NCBI RefSeq assembly: GCF_900199205.1
Contig: NZ_OBMJ01000001.1
Coordinates: 5,573,001-5,637,000, forward strand
Reading direction: 5' to 3'
Length of the DNA stretch: 64,000 nt
Source of the DNA: Streptomyces sp. 1331.2
GTDB taxonomy: Bacteria; Actinomycetota; Actinomycetes; Streptomycetales; Streptomycetaceae
The notes under the pieces were generated by a model, which worked only from the letters and a program-made list of their open reading frames with translations, had not been told where the DNA came from and ran no database searches. Below are positions 28,315 through 36,463 of this stretch, one piece after another (position 1 is the stretch's first letter; the number at the start of each line of letters is the position of its first letter). Both the position numbers and the translations under genes were made by a program.

Positions 28315-30042
28315 ATGCTTGTTCTCGGAATCACCAACAACGACCTGGCCGGCGCCTGCCTGGTCCAGGACGGAACCGTCGTCGCGGCCGTCAGCGAGGA
28401 GCGGTTCACCCGGATCAAGGACCACAAGACCTGGCCGCAGCAGTCGATCGACTACGTCCTGAAGGAGGCCGGGGTCACCCTTTCCGAGGTCGACCGGGTG
28501 GCCTACGGGTGGCAGGCGGGATTCAGCGCGGAAAAGCACCTGCTGCTCTACGTGGACCGAATTTCGGAGGAGGCCCGACTGCGCCCGGAGGCGCTTCCGC
28601 ACCTGCGCAAGCGGATATCCGACGAAATCGTGAACGACCGCGAGAAGCGCGGCGAGTTCGACGCCTTCATCGAGGAGAACGGACTGCGCGGCAAGGTGGT
28701 TCACGTCGACCACCACGAGTCGCACGGCCTGGGCGCCTTCCTCTGCTCCCCGTTCGATCAGGCCCTGGTGGTGACCTGCGACGGCCGCGGGGACTTCCAG
28801 TCCCTCACCGTCACGCACTACTTCCCCGGCGGCGAGGAGGTGCTGCAGCGCGAGACCTCGATCGACAGCCTCGGTTACTTCTACGGCCGGATCACCAAGC
28901 TGCTCGGCTTCCGCCCCAACCGGCACGAGGGCAAGATCACCGGTCTGGCCGCCAACGGCGATCCGGAGAAGCTCCTTCCGCTGATGCGCCGGATGATCGA
29001 CGTCGAGGAGAACGGCGCGATCCGCGCCCGCTGCGGCGACTGGTACCAGCCGTCCTACGAGGGCTACTCCGAGGAACTGCTGCGCGAGATCGCCACGCAC
29101 GACCCGGCCGACGTCGCGGCGGCGGCCCAGCGGCACGTGGAGAACCTGCTGACCGCCGTGGTGGCCCGGCACATCGGCAAGGTGCCCGGCGGCAACGTTT
29201 GCCTGTCCGGCGGGGTGTTCGCCAACGTCAAGCTCAACCAGCGGATCTTCGACACCGAGGGTGTGCGGAACGTCTACGTGCTGCCGCCGATGGGCGACGG
29301 CGGGCTGCCGCTGCAGGCGGCCGTGATCGTGGCCCACCGGGAGACCGGCGAGCGCCCGCGGGTGCCGTCGATGGCGCTCGGGCCGGACGCGGCCATCTCC
29401 GAGGGCCGGCTGGAGGAGATCCTGCACGACTACCCCGGGCTGCGCTACCGCCGGATCGGCGAGGGCATGCAGGAGACCCTGCTCGCCGCGCTCGGCGCGG
29501 ACCAGGTCATCGGCACCTACCGGGGCCGGATGGAATTCGGCCCGCGCGCCCTCGGCCGGCGCAGCGTCATCTACGGCACCGCCGACGTGACCATGAACGA
29601 CTGGCTCAACAAGCGCCTGAACCGTACCGAGTTCATGCCCTTCGCGCCGATCACCGCCGAGGACCTGGCGGCCGACTGCTACGTGGGGTGGGAGCCGGAC
29701 CAGCCGTCGGCGCTGTTCATGACGATCACGTACGACTGCCACGAGACCTTCGCCAAGGCCTGCCCGGCCGTGGTGCACGTCGACAACACCGCCCGTCCGC
29801 AGATCGTCCGGGCCCAGGACGACCCGTTCCTGCACGGGCTGCTGATGGCCTGGTACGACCGCAGCGGGCAGGCGGCGCTGGTGAACACCTCGTTCAACAA
29901 GCACGAGGAGCCGATCGTGGGGTCGCACCGCGATGCGCTCGACCCGCTGATGGACGAGGTGGTCGACCTGCTGCTGGTCGACGACGTGTACCTGGTCTGG
30001 AAGGAGTCGGCGAACGCGTTCATGGCGGGGCAGGTCGCTTAG
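28315..30042 (+). CDS. NodU/CmcH/TobZ-family O-carbamoyltransferase
   Basis: A 575-aa enzyme of the family that moves a carbamoyl group from carbamoyl phosphate, through carbamoyl-AMP, to a hydroxyl on a sugar, antibiotic or lipid. The N-terminal Kae1-like domain has the metal-binding H-H-E-S-H-G-L-G-A-F (about residues 133-142) and a C-D-G-R-G-D segment. The C-terminal YrdC-like/carbamoyl domain has G-R-M-E-F-G-P-R-A-L-G-R-R-S (about 404-417) and N-T-S-F-N near the end. Length equals TobZ-type proteins. ATG 28315 has GGAG 9 nt upstream. Downstream are a HAD phosphatase and an MFS transporter, which hints at a small carbamoylated product that is dephosphorylated and exported. The acceptor is unknown. 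Confidence 0.9.
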   Translation: MLVLGITNNDLAGACLVQDGTVVAAVSEERFTRIKDHKTWPQQSIDYVLKEAGVTLSEVDRVAYGWQAGFSAEKHLLLYVDRISEEARLRPEALPHLRKRISDEIVNDREKRGEFDAFIEENGLRGKVVHVDHHESHGLGAFLCSPFDQALVVTCDGRGDFQSLTVTHYFPGGEEVLQRETSIDSLGYFYGRITKLLGFRPNRHEGKITGLAANGDPEKLLPLMRRMIDVEENGAIRARCGDWYQPSYEGYSEELLREIATHDPADVAAAAQRHVENLLTAVVARHIGKVPGGNVCLSGGVFANVKLNQRIFDTEGVRNVYVLPPMGDGGLPLQAAVIVAHRETGERPRVPSMALGPDAAISEGRLEEILHDYPGLRYRRIGEGMQETLLAALGADQVIGTYRGRMEFGPRALGRRSVIYGTADVTMNDWLNKRLNRTEFMPFAPITAEDLAADCYVGWEPDQPSALFMTITYDCHETFAKACPAVVHVDNTARPQIVRAQDDPFLHGLLMAWYDRSGQAALVNTSFNKHEEPIVGSHRDALDPLMDEVVDLLLVDDVYLVWKESANAFMAGQVA

Positions 30043-30069
30043 GGCAGGTCGCTCAGGGCAGGTCGCTCA
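30028..30069. repeat. 14-bp tandem repeat, three copies, across a stop codon
   Basis: GGGCAGGTCGCTTA (30028-30041), GGGCAGGTCGCTCA (30042-30055) and the same again (30056-30069). The carbamoyltransferase stop codon TAG (30040-30042) spans the first junction. Confidence 0.9.
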
Positions 30070-30197
30070 GGGCCTGTCCGGCGGCTTGGTCGGGTCGGAT
30101 GGACTGGGTTGTGAGGTCTAGTCCAGTTGACCGTTCCGGCCGGTGAGAGTTGAACTATCGTCAGACCGTATGGCGTGAGCGCCGAGTGAGGAGACCG

Positions 30198-30932
30198 ATG
30201 CAGCCGCAGGCAGCCGGAACGCGGTACGAGGTCGAGGCCGTCGTCTTCGACATGGACGGGGTCCTGATCGACTCGCGGCCCGTGATCGAGGAGGCGTGGC
30301 GGTCGGTGGCTCGGCGCCACAGCCGGGTGCTGGCCGACCCGGAGATCGAGGAGTACGTCCACGGGCGGACCGGCGACGAGACGGTGCGGCTGATCTTCCC
30401 GCACCACTCGGACGCCGACCGGAAGGCGATCTGGGCCGAGGTGGACACCGTCGAGGAGGAGGCTCCGTACCGGGCCGTCCCCGGCGCCGACGGGCTCGCC
30501 ACCCGGCTCCGGCAGGCCGGCGTGCCCGTCGGGCTGGCCACCAGCAGCTGGACCCGGAAGATCGACAACGCGCTCGGCGGACTGGGCCTGCTCGACGTCT
30601 TCCGGGTGCGGGTCACCCGGGACGACGTCGAGCGGGGCAAGCCGCACCCCGACCCGTACCTGTCCGCCTGCCGCGGGCTCGGGGTCCGGCCGCAGCGCAC
30701 GCTGGTCTTCGAGGACTCCGTCAGCGGGGTCCGCTCGGCGGTCGCGGCCGGCGCGGTGTGCGTCGGGATCGGCGGGACCGGCGCGGGGCGGGCTCTGGTG
30801 GAGGCCGGTGCGGTGGTGGCGGTGGCGGACTTCACGGCGCTGGCGGTGGACCGCTCCGGTGGGACGATCACATTGGCCGACCCGGACGGGCTGGTGGTCG
30901 TCGCGCTCACGGTCGGTCCCGACGGTGCCTGA
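30198..30932 (+). CDS. HAD-superfamily phosphatase / beta-phosphoglucomutase-like
   Basis: A 244-aa cytoplasmic hydrolase. All four HAD motifs are visible: F-D-M-D-G-V-L-I-D-S (about residues 18-27), T-S-S-W-T (about 115), the Lys in R-G-K-P-H-P-D-P-Y (about 150) and E-D-S-V-S-G-V (about 175). This pattern is that of sugar-phosphate phosphatases and beta-phosphoglucomutases with an alpha-helical cap. ATG 30198 follows GAGGAG at good spacing. The 3' end overlaps the MFS gene by 8 nt when that gene starts at GTG 30925. It could act on the sugar phosphate linked with the upstream carbamoyltransferase, which is inference from position. Confidence 0.9.
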   Translation: MQPQAAGTRYEVEAVVFDMDGVLIDSRPVIEEAWRSVARRHSRVLADPEIEEYVHGRTGDETVRLIFPHHSDADRKAIWAEVDTVEEEAPYRAVPGADGLATRLRQAGVPVGLATSSWTRKIDNALGGLGLLDVFRVRVTRDDVERGKPHPDPYLSACRGLGVRPQRTLVFEDSVSGVRSAVAAGAVCVGIGGTGAGRALVEAGAVVAVADFTALAVDRSGGTITLADPDGLVVVALTVGPDGA

Positions 30933-32160
30933 GGCGGTACCGGTCGCGGTGGGGGCGGAGTCGGAGTCGGAGGGGGCGGTCGGGACGGCTGGGGCGGCTG
31001 GGGCGGCTGGGGCGGAGTCGGGTGCGCCGGTGATGGCGAGGTCGGCGGCGGTCTCGGCATTCGGGGTGTTCCTCGTCCTGGGCGTGCTCACCGCCTCGCT
31101 CGGCGCCTCGCTGCCCTTCCTGCGGGAACGGTTCGGCGCCGCGCACGAGGTCGGGCGGGTCGTCTCCGCGTACAACCTCGGCGCGCTCGCGGCCACCGTC
31201 GGCATCGGGCTGCTCGGGCGGCGGCTGAACGTCCGGGCGGCGCCGCCCGTCCTGCTCGGCGTCTTCGCGGTGGGTGCGGCCGGGATGGCGGTCAGCCCCG
31301 GCTGGACCGGCTACCTCGGCTGCGCGGCCGTGACCGGCATCGGGTACGGCGGGCTGGCGCTCACCCTCAACACGGCGTTCGCGCGCGGGTTCGCCGGCAA
31401 CAGCGTGGTGATGGTCAACCGGTTGAACGCCGTCTTCGGGATCGGCGCGATGCTGGGCCCGCTGGCCGCCGGGGCCGTCGGCCACACGGACATCCGGCTG
31501 CTCGCGCTGGCGGCGGCGGTGTGCGCGCTGCCGTGCTTCCTGGTCGGACGGGCGGGGGCGGTGCTCGCTGTGCCCGAGGCCGAGCCGAGCCCATTAGACG
31601 CGGGTCAGGGTGGTCAACGCGTGCGGGTCGGGCTGGAGTTGCTGCCGTTCCTGCTGGTGGGCCTGGTGTACGCGGGCATGGAGACCAGCATTGGCACCTG
31701 GCAGTCGACCCAGCTGGTGCGCGACGGCTGGACCACCCAGGCGGCGACCACCGCGGCCTCCGGGTTCTGGGCCGGGATGGCCATCGGGCGCCTGGTCGTC
31801 CCGCAGCTGACCAGGCGGCTGCCGGGCCGTACCACCCTGCCCGGGTACCTGGCGGCGGCCCTCGCGGCGCTGCTGCTGGCCGCCGTACCGCATCTCGCGG
31901 TGGTGGCCTACCCGCTGGCCGGGCTGGCGATGGCGCCGGTGCTGCCGACGCTGATCGCCTGGGTCTCCGGCGTGGCGGAGGTGCCGCAGCAGGCGACCTC
32001 CGTGCTGACGCTCTGCTGCATGCTCGGCAATGCCGTGGTGCCGGCGGTGGTGGGGGCGCTCGGGGGATCGGGCGGGGCGGTGGTGATCCCGCTGGTGCTG
32101 GCCGGGGCGTGCCTGCTCTGCCTCGGGCTCGCCGGGTGGCTGCGGGTGGCTCGGCGGTAG
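30925..32160 (+). CDS. MFS transporter
   Basis: A membrane carrier of 411 aa from GTG 30925. About twelve hydrophobic segments are present, beginning with V-S-A-F-G-V-F-L-V-L-G-V-L-T-A-S-L-G-A. The loop between helices 2 and 3 has G-R-R-L-N-V-R and the middle loop between helices 6 and 7 is long and polar. The overall pattern resembles the sugar-type (FucP-like) MFS branch, but substrate cannot be assigned. The first 35 residues from GTG 30925 are low-complexity Gly/Ala/Glu encoded by GGGGCGGCT-like repeats (30980-31015); ATG 31033 or GTG 31030 may be the true start. It lies directly behind the HAD gene and may export the product of that locus. Confidence 0.86.
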   Translation: MPEAVPVAVGAESESEGAVGTAGAAGAAGAESGAPVMARSAAVSAFGVFLVLGVLTASLGASLPFLRERFGAAHEVGRVVSAYNLGALAATVGIGLLGRRLNVRAAPPVLLGVFAVGAAGMAVSPGWTGYLGCAAVTGIGYGGLALTLNTAFARGFAGNSVVMVNRLNAVFGIGAMLGPLAAGAVGHTDIRLLALAAAVCALPCFLVGRAGAVLAVPEAEPSPLDAGQGGQRVRVGLELLPFLLVGLVYAGMETSIGTWQSTQLVRDGWTTQAATTAASGFWAGMAIGRLVVPQLTRRLPGRTTLPGYLAAALAALLLAAVPHLAVVAYPLAGLAMAPVLPTLIAWVSGVAEVPQQATSVLTLCCMLGNAVVPAVVGALGGSGGAVVIPLVLAGACLLCLGLAGWLRVARR

Positions 32161-32169
32161 TCGCGGTTG

Positions 32170-32204
32170 CGCGCAGGAAGTCGGGCGGGCCGACTTCCTG
32201 CGCG
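32170..32204. repeat. Dispersed palindrome family A, copy 1
   Basis: Perfect 15-bp inverted repeat CGCGCAGGAAGTCGG (32170-32184) / complement (32190-32204), loop GCGGG. It lies between convergent genes (MFS and HEAT protein) and could terminate both. Its core recurs at 34467 and 36063. Confidence 0.9.
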
Positions 32205-32222
32205 TTCGGCGTGGGCGCGGTT

Positions 32223-32765
32223 TCAGCTGAGCGCGCGCGGGGCGGTGCGCCTGTGGATCGGGCCTCCCGGGGTGTACCAGCCGGCCTTCTTGCGGACGGC
32301 CGGGCTCGAGTCCTGGGCGTGGGAGGCCTGCAGGGCGTCGAGGGCGCGGGCATCGGTGTGGACGAACTTGCCGACGAGTTCGACGGCCCGGGTGCGGACC
32401 TGCGGGTCGGGGTCGTCGGCCAGGTGCCGCAGGCCGGGGCCGAGGACCCGGTCCGCGCCCGGGGCGCAGGTGTCGCCCTTGCAGCGGTCGCAGGCGAGGG
32501 CGTGGAAGGCGGCGATCCGGACGCGGGCGTCGGGATCGTCGGCCATGGCGATGAGCAGGTCCATCGAGTCGGTGTCGACCAGGTGGTCGAGGAGGCGGCA
32601 ACAGCCCTCCCGTACGGCCGGGTCGGCGTGGGACAGTCCGGTGCGGATGGCGTCGAGAGCGTCCGCGTGGCGGCGGAGCAGTTCGTGGTAGGCGGCCACG
32701 GTGCGCTGTGGGTCGCCCAGGCACGAGACGAGGGCTTCGTTGTCGGTCCGTGCGAATCCGAGCAT
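32223..32765 (-). CDS. HEAT-repeat protein
   Basis: A 180-aa protein. Helical repeats are visible: L-S-H-A-D-P-A-V-R-E-G-C-C-R-L-L-D, M-A-D-D-P-D-A-R-V-R-I-A-A-F-H-A-L and L-A-D-D-P-D-P-Q-V-R-T-R-A-V-E-L-V, each carrying the D-P-x-x-x-V-R turn of HEAT repeats. A Cys cluster C-D-R-C-K-G-D-T-C lies between the second and third and could bind metal. Such proteins are protein-protein scaffolds; partner unknown. The ATG at 32765 starts M-L-G-F-A-R-T-D. It lies just downstream of, and on the same strand as, the gene ending at 32834. Confidence 0.8.
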   Translation of the reverse strand: MLGFARTDNEALVSCLGDPQRTVAAYHELLRRHADALDAIRTGLSHADPAVREGCCRLLDHLVDTDSMDLLIAMADDPDARVRIAAFHALACDRCKGDTCAPGADRVLGPGLRHLADDPDPQVRTRAVELVGKFVHTDARALDALQASHAQDSSPAVRKKAGWYTPGGPIHRRTAPRALS

Positions 32766-32833
32766 GGGGCGAGTGTCCGGCCGTACGGGGTCGCGGGGCA
32801 ACGGGATTTCGGTTGGCGCCGACGAGCAGGCGG

Positions 32834-33430
32834 TCACACGGCGGGGCGGGGCTGTCGGCTGAGGGCGGTCCGGCGCAGGGCTTCCAGCAGGAGGGCGCCG
32901 GGGTAGGCCGCGAACTCCGGGTAGCGCCAACGGTGGTAGCACGCCCAGTAGCTCACCACGCGGCGCTCGGTCGTGGCGAAGAAGCCGGGATTGCGGGCGA
33001 TGAACTCGCCGTAGAGGTCGTGGTGGGTGGAGCCCGCGGCGGCCAGGTCGGGGAGCCCGGTGCGGATCGCCGACACGATCTCCAGGACGTACTCGCCGGC
33101 CAGCCGCAGGACGAAGGGGACGACCCACGGCTCGGTGGAGGCCACGACTTCCTCCAGGTGGCGCTGGCGGACCAGCCCGTCGGAGTGGCGGGAGTACAGG
33201 CAGTGGAGGATCGTCCGCTGGGTCGCGGTGAGTTGTGGCAGGACGACGGCCGGTGGTTCGGAGGTGTGGATCCGGTGGGGGATCGCGACGGTCTCGCCGA
33301 GGACGTCGACGGCGAACGGGGCCCCGGGGGTGCAGCGGGGCCCCGGCATCGCGCCGGCGACGGTTCGTGCGTCGTCCGCGAGGTGGGCGGGGAGCGCTGC
33401 CGTCACGGTGGACGTCCAAGGTGTCTGCAC
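32834..33430 (-). CDS. Conserved-looking protein of unknown function
   Basis: A 198-aa protein that I do not recognise. No signal peptide or transmembrane segment is seen. It looks like a compact soluble alpha-helical protein with several aromatic patches, such as Y-W-A-C-Y-H-R-W-R-Y-P-E-F near the C-terminus and F-V-L-R-L-A-G-E-Y-V-L-E-I-V in the middle. Codon use is normal for the window. The GTG at 33430 is preceded 6 nt earlier on the minus strand by TACGCT, a good -10, so it may be leaderless. The HEAT protein follows with a 68-nt gap. Confidence 0.65.
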   Translation of the reverse strand: MQTPWTSTVTAALPAHLADDARTVAGAMPGPRCTPGAPFAVDVLGETVAIPHRIHTSEPPAVVLPQLTATQRTILHCLYSRHSDGLVRQRHLEEVVASTEPWVVPFVLRLAGEYVLEIVSAIRTGLPDLAAAGSTHHDLYGEFIARNPGFFATTERRVVSYWACYHRWRYPEFAAYPGALLLEALRRTALSRQPRPAV

Positions 33431-33536
33431 GGGGGGAGCGTAGTCGGAGCGTGGACGGGGGCGGGCGGACCACGTGGTGCGCCCCCTCGGGCCGGTGGGC
33501 GCGAGGGGGCGGCGGGCGTGCATCGGGGGGCGGGGG

Positions 33537-34316
33537 CTACATGGGGGTCGGCTTGATCATGGCGAAGGGGGCGCCCTGCGGGTCGGCGACGACCGTCATG
33601 CGGCCGGCCGTCATGTCGAAGGGCGGGGCGAGGACCGTACCGTTGCGCTTGATCAGGGCGTCCACGGTGGAGTCGACGTCGTCGACCGCGAAGTAGGTCA
33701 GCCAGTGGGCCGGGGTGCCGGGCGGGTCGTTGGCCAGGAGGGTGGCGCCGCCGACCGGGCGCCCGCCGACCTGCAGGGCCCAGTAGGAGTCCGCGCCCTC
33801 CATCGGCTCGATCTCGATGCCGAACGCCGCGCCGTAGAAGGCGGTCGCGGCCGAGATGTCGCTGGTGTGCAGCTCGTTCCAGGTCAGCGCGCCGGCCTCG
33901 TTGACCACCCGCGCGCCGGAGAACTCGCCGGGCTGCCAGACGCCGAACACCGCGCCCTGCGGGTCGGCGGCGATCAGCATCCGGCCCAGGTTGCCGACGT
34001 CCATGGTCGGGACGATCAGGGTGCCGCCGGCGCTGACGATGTCGTCCTGGGTGGCCTGGGCGTCGGTGGTGGCCAGGTAGCTCGTCCAGACGGTCGGCGG
34101 CTCCGGCATGCCCTCGGGCGCCGCCGCCGGGCCGATGCCGGCTGCGGCCTTGCCGTCCAGCTCGCAGACCGCGTACCCGCCGAACTCGGCCGGGCCGGGC
34201 TGGCCCTGCCAGCCGAACAGGTCGCGGTAGAAGTCGAGCGCCGCCTGCTGGTCCTTCGCCATCAGGTCGACCCAACACGGGGTGCCGGTGGCGTACGGTG
34301 TGGTGACTTCAGGCAT
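33537..34316 (-). CDS. Two-domain VOC/glyoxalase-like protein
   Basis: A 259-aa protein made of two vicinal-oxygen-chelate modules. The first starts C-W-V-D-L-M-A-K-D-Q-Q-A-A-L-D-F-Y-R-D-L-F-G-W, the second W-N-E-L-H-T-S-D-I-S-A-A-T-A-F-Y-G-A-A-F-G. Each ends with A-D-P-Q-G-A-x-F. The group includes hydroxylases, resistance proteins and glyoxalases, so the substrate is not predictable. ATG 34316 follows AGAGAGGG on the minus strand. A related protein is truncated at the right edge of the window (63489-64000). Confidence 0.87.
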   Translation of the reverse strand: MPEVTTPYATGTPCWVDLMAKDQQAALDFYRDLFGWQGQPGPAEFGGYAVCELDGKAAAGIGPAAAPEGMPEPPTVWTSYLATTDAQATQDDIVSAGGTLIVPTMDVGNLGRMLIAADPQGAVFGVWQPGEFSGARVVNEAGALTWNELHTSDISAATAFYGAAFGIEIEPMEGADSYWALQVGGRPVGGATLLANDPPGTPAHWLTYFAVDDVDSTVDALIKRNGTVLAPPFDMTAGRMTVVADPQGAPFAMIKPTPM

Positions 34317-34466
34317 TTTGACCCTCTCTGGTGGGGTTTGCTGCCGGTCACGATTTCGTCGTGGCAGCGGAATCGCCACTCGACACGCCGTCGGGGGTGG
34401 CGGGGCGGTGAGTGGGGGGCGGGGCGAATTCCCGTGTGCGGCGGGGTGTTCGGAGCTGTTGGTGCA

Positions 34467-34499
34467 GCACAGGGAGTCGGACGGGCCGACTTCCTGTGC
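34467..34499. repeat. Dispersed palindrome family A, copy 2
   Basis: GCACAGGGAGTCGG (34467-34480) faces CCGACTTCCTGTGC (34486-34499), loop ACGGG; a 14-bp stem with one G-U position. It lies in the 280-nt gap between the divergent VOC and MOSC genes, so it is not a simple end-of-gene terminator here. Confidence 0.8.
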
Positions 34500-34596
34500 A
34501 GTGCGGTACGGGCCCCGGCGGGGGGAGGTGAGCGGCGGAGGGCTGCTCCGCCAAATCCGTTCGACCGGGCCGCGTGGCCGCCGTACGGTCGGAAGC

Positions 34597-35259
34597 ATGG
34601 ACACACGTGCGCGACTGCTCTCGGTCAACGTCGGCAGGCCCCGTCCGAACCCGTGGAAGGGCCTCCGGCAGACCGGCATCGACAAGCGCCCGGTGGACGG
34701 CCCGGTCGTGGTGTCCGCGCCCGGACCCCGGGGCACGGGCGCGGTCGGCCTGGCGGGCGACCGGGTGTACGACGTGAAGAACCACGGTGGCGACCACCAG
34801 GCGGTGTACGCCTACGCCCGGGAGGACCTGGACGGCTGGGAGGTCGAGCTGGGGTGGGAGCTGGGCAACGGCTCCTTCGGGGAGAACCTGACCACGGTGG
34901 GTCTGGACGTGAACGGCGCGCTGATCGGCGAACGCTGGCGGGTCGGGTCGGAGGTGGTCCTGGAGGTCTCCTGCGCGCGGATCCCCTGCGGGACCTTCCA
35001 GGGCTGGCTGGAGCGGGACGGCTGGATCCGGCGCTTCACCGAAGCCGCCCTGCCCGGCGCCTACCTGCGGGTGATCGTGCCGGGCGAGCTGCGGGCGGGG
35101 GATCCGGTGGACGTGGTGCACCGCCCGGACCACGACGTCACGGTGGCCGGTTCGTTCCGCGCGGTGACGACCGAACCGAAGCTGCTGCCGAGCCTGCTCG
35201 CGGCGGACGCACTGCCGGAGGAGATCAAGGAGCTGGTCCGACGGCGGACCCGGGCGTAG
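34597..35259 (+). CDS. MOSC-domain protein (YiiM-like)
   Basis: A 220-aa protein of the molybdenum-cofactor sulfurase C-terminal domain family. Visible family features are the N-terminal V-N-V-G-R-P, G-L-A-G-D-R-V-Y-D-x-K-N-H-G-G-D-H-Q-A-V-Y-A-Y, S-F-G-E-N-L-T and the conserved Cys of R-I-P-C-G-T-F (about residue 131). Members detoxify N-hydroxylated bases or transfer Moco sulfur. ATG 34597 starts M-D-T-R-A-R-L-L-S. It ends in a hairpin shared with the converging lipoprotein gene. Confidence 0.87.
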   Translation: MDTRARLLSVNVGRPRPNPWKGLRQTGIDKRPVDGPVVVSAPGPRGTGAVGLAGDRVYDVKNHGGDHQAVYAYAREDLDGWEVELGWELGNGSFGENLTTVGLDVNGALIGERWRVGSEVVLEVSCARIPCGTFQGWLERDGWIRRFTEAALPGAYLRVIVPGELRAGDPVDVVHRPDHDVTVAGSFRAVTTEPKLLPSLLAADALPEEIKELVRRRTRA

Positions 35260-35295
35260 GTGCCCCCTCGCCCCGGTGTCGGGGCGAGGGGGCAC
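35260..35295. terminator. Bidirectional terminator, MOSC gene / lipoprotein gene
   Basis: GTGCCCCCTCGCCCC (35260-35274) pairs perfectly with 35281-35295 around a 6-nt loop. It sits 1 nt after the MOSC stop and 5 nt before the lipoprotein stop. Confidence 0.85.
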
Positions 35296-35300
35296 AGGTG

Positions 35301-35993
35301 TCACGGGGTGGCGGTGTCGGATTCGGTGGAGAGGGCGCCGGAGGCGAAGGCGCGGGTGCGCTCCGCGGCCTGGTCCAGGGGGACGTGCTGGTTGTTCGGC
35401 GGGTAGAAGTCGACCTCGCCGACCGCGCTGTAGTTCGCCCAGAAGCACGTCGTCATCGGGAAGCCGTCGGTGACGTTCTGCTGGCACTTCATCACCAGCG
35501 CCTTGGTGGAGTACGTCTTCGGCTCGCCGACGAGTGAACGGCCGTAGTCCTTGCTGAGCTTCATGCTGCGCTCGAAGGACTTGTCGAGCGCGCTCTGAGG
35601 GTCGGCGACTGCGGTGAACAGGCTGGTCTTGCCGGTGAGGTGAGGGACCGTCGCGCTGTGCCTCCCCTTGCTGATCGTGATCCGGGGGTTCCCGAAGCAC
35701 GACGCGGTTCCCTCGACGTCGCGCTTGTCCTCCTTGAGGGCGGGGAGGTCGTCGACCCCGGCGACGATCATGTCCAGGTCGTCGCCGTACTTGAAGCCGC
35801 CGTTGCCCTCGGTGCAGGTCAGTCCGTCGAGTCGGGGGACGGTGGCCTCCGTGTACCGCACCCCGGTGTCCGGCCCCAGCTTCTCCGACGTCGGCGCGGC
35901 GGCCGGCTTGCCGCCGTCCCCCTGGCTCGACCCGCACCCTGCGACGAGCACACCCAGAACCAGGGCTGCCGCCGGAATCCCCCACTTGCGCAC
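35301..35993 (-). CDS. Secreted lipoprotein, function unknown
   Basis: A 230-aa protein with a clear type II signal peptide: positively charged start (R-K-W), hydrophobic A-A-A-L-V-L-G-V-L-V and lipobox V-A-G-C at about residues 17-20, followed by G-S-S-Q-G-D-G-G. LspA, encoded in this window, would process it. The mature part has four further Cys (C-T-E-G-N, S-C-F-G, K-C-Q-Q, T-C-F-W) that could form disulfides. It recalls DUF3558-type actinobacterial lipoproteins, but I am not certain. GTG start at 35993 with AAGG upstream. Confidence 0.8.
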   Translation of the reverse strand: MRKWGIPAAALVLGVLVAGCGSSQGDGGKPAAAPTSEKLGPDTGVRYTEATVPRLDGLTCTEGNGGFKYGDDLDMIVAGVDDLPALKEDKRDVEGTASCFGNPRITISKGRHSATVPHLTGKTSLFTAVADPQSALDKSFERSMKLSKDYGRSLVGEPKTYSTKALVMKCQQNVTDGFPMTTCFWANYSAVGEVDFYPPNNQHVPLDQAAERTRAFASGALSTESDTATP

Positions 35994-36062
35994 GTGCGTC
36001 TTACCTTTCGTGTCCCCGTAAACGATCTTCAGGGGATCGTACGCGACGCGATGGGTGGGCCA

Positions 36063-36105
36063 CTCCCGCGCAGGAAGTCGGGCGGGCCGACTTCCTGCGC
36101 GGGAG
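36063..36105. repeat. Dispersed palindrome family A, copy 3
   Basis: CTCCCGCGCAGGAAGTCGG (36063-36081) pairs perfectly with 36087-36105 around GCGGG: 19 bp. The inner 15 bp and loop are identical to the copy at 32170. It lies between divergent genes, about 70 nt upstream of the lipoprotein start. Confidence 0.9.
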
Positions 36106-36463
36106 GCGAGAGCACTGACACAGAACGATGAACCCGTCGGCTCGTGGGGGCGAAAGTGGGGTTCCCGGCCGACCGTCGTCACTCGCGCACCTGGGCGGCG
36201 AACCCGGCCACCGGTCCGGCGGGCGGGTCCAACGCGCGTTGTTCGCAGCCCACTTCCGTTTCTCGCCCTGGTCAGAGCCACAAGATTGTTTGTCCGCACT
36301 CCGACGCACCGGGTACCTGCCGCGGTGGCGTTCTCCGGGATTGATTGTCCGGGCCCGACCTGTGCTGACCAGCGGCGAAGAAGTCCTCCACTGTGGGTGG
36401 CGCCGCAGCCGGGCCGTCCGTCCGCTGCGGCCATCACCCACCGGAAGGTCAAGGAACACGTCG
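36106..36463 (+). other. Upstream region of the lectin-like secreted protein
   Basis: About 360 nt without a convincing gene. It is notably less GC-rich around 36250-36300 (caagattgtttgtccgcac), as promoter regions in this genome tend to be, but I could not fix a -10/-35 pair. A near-duplicate of TTGATTGTCCGG follows at about 36340. AAGGA at about 36451 is the ribosome site of the downstream gene. Confidence 0.4.

Noticed and set aside
28315..32160. Full secondary-metabolite gene cluster
   Set aside because: Only three genes with plausible tailoring and export roles; no synthase, NRPS, PKS or sugar biosynthesis genes lie around them.
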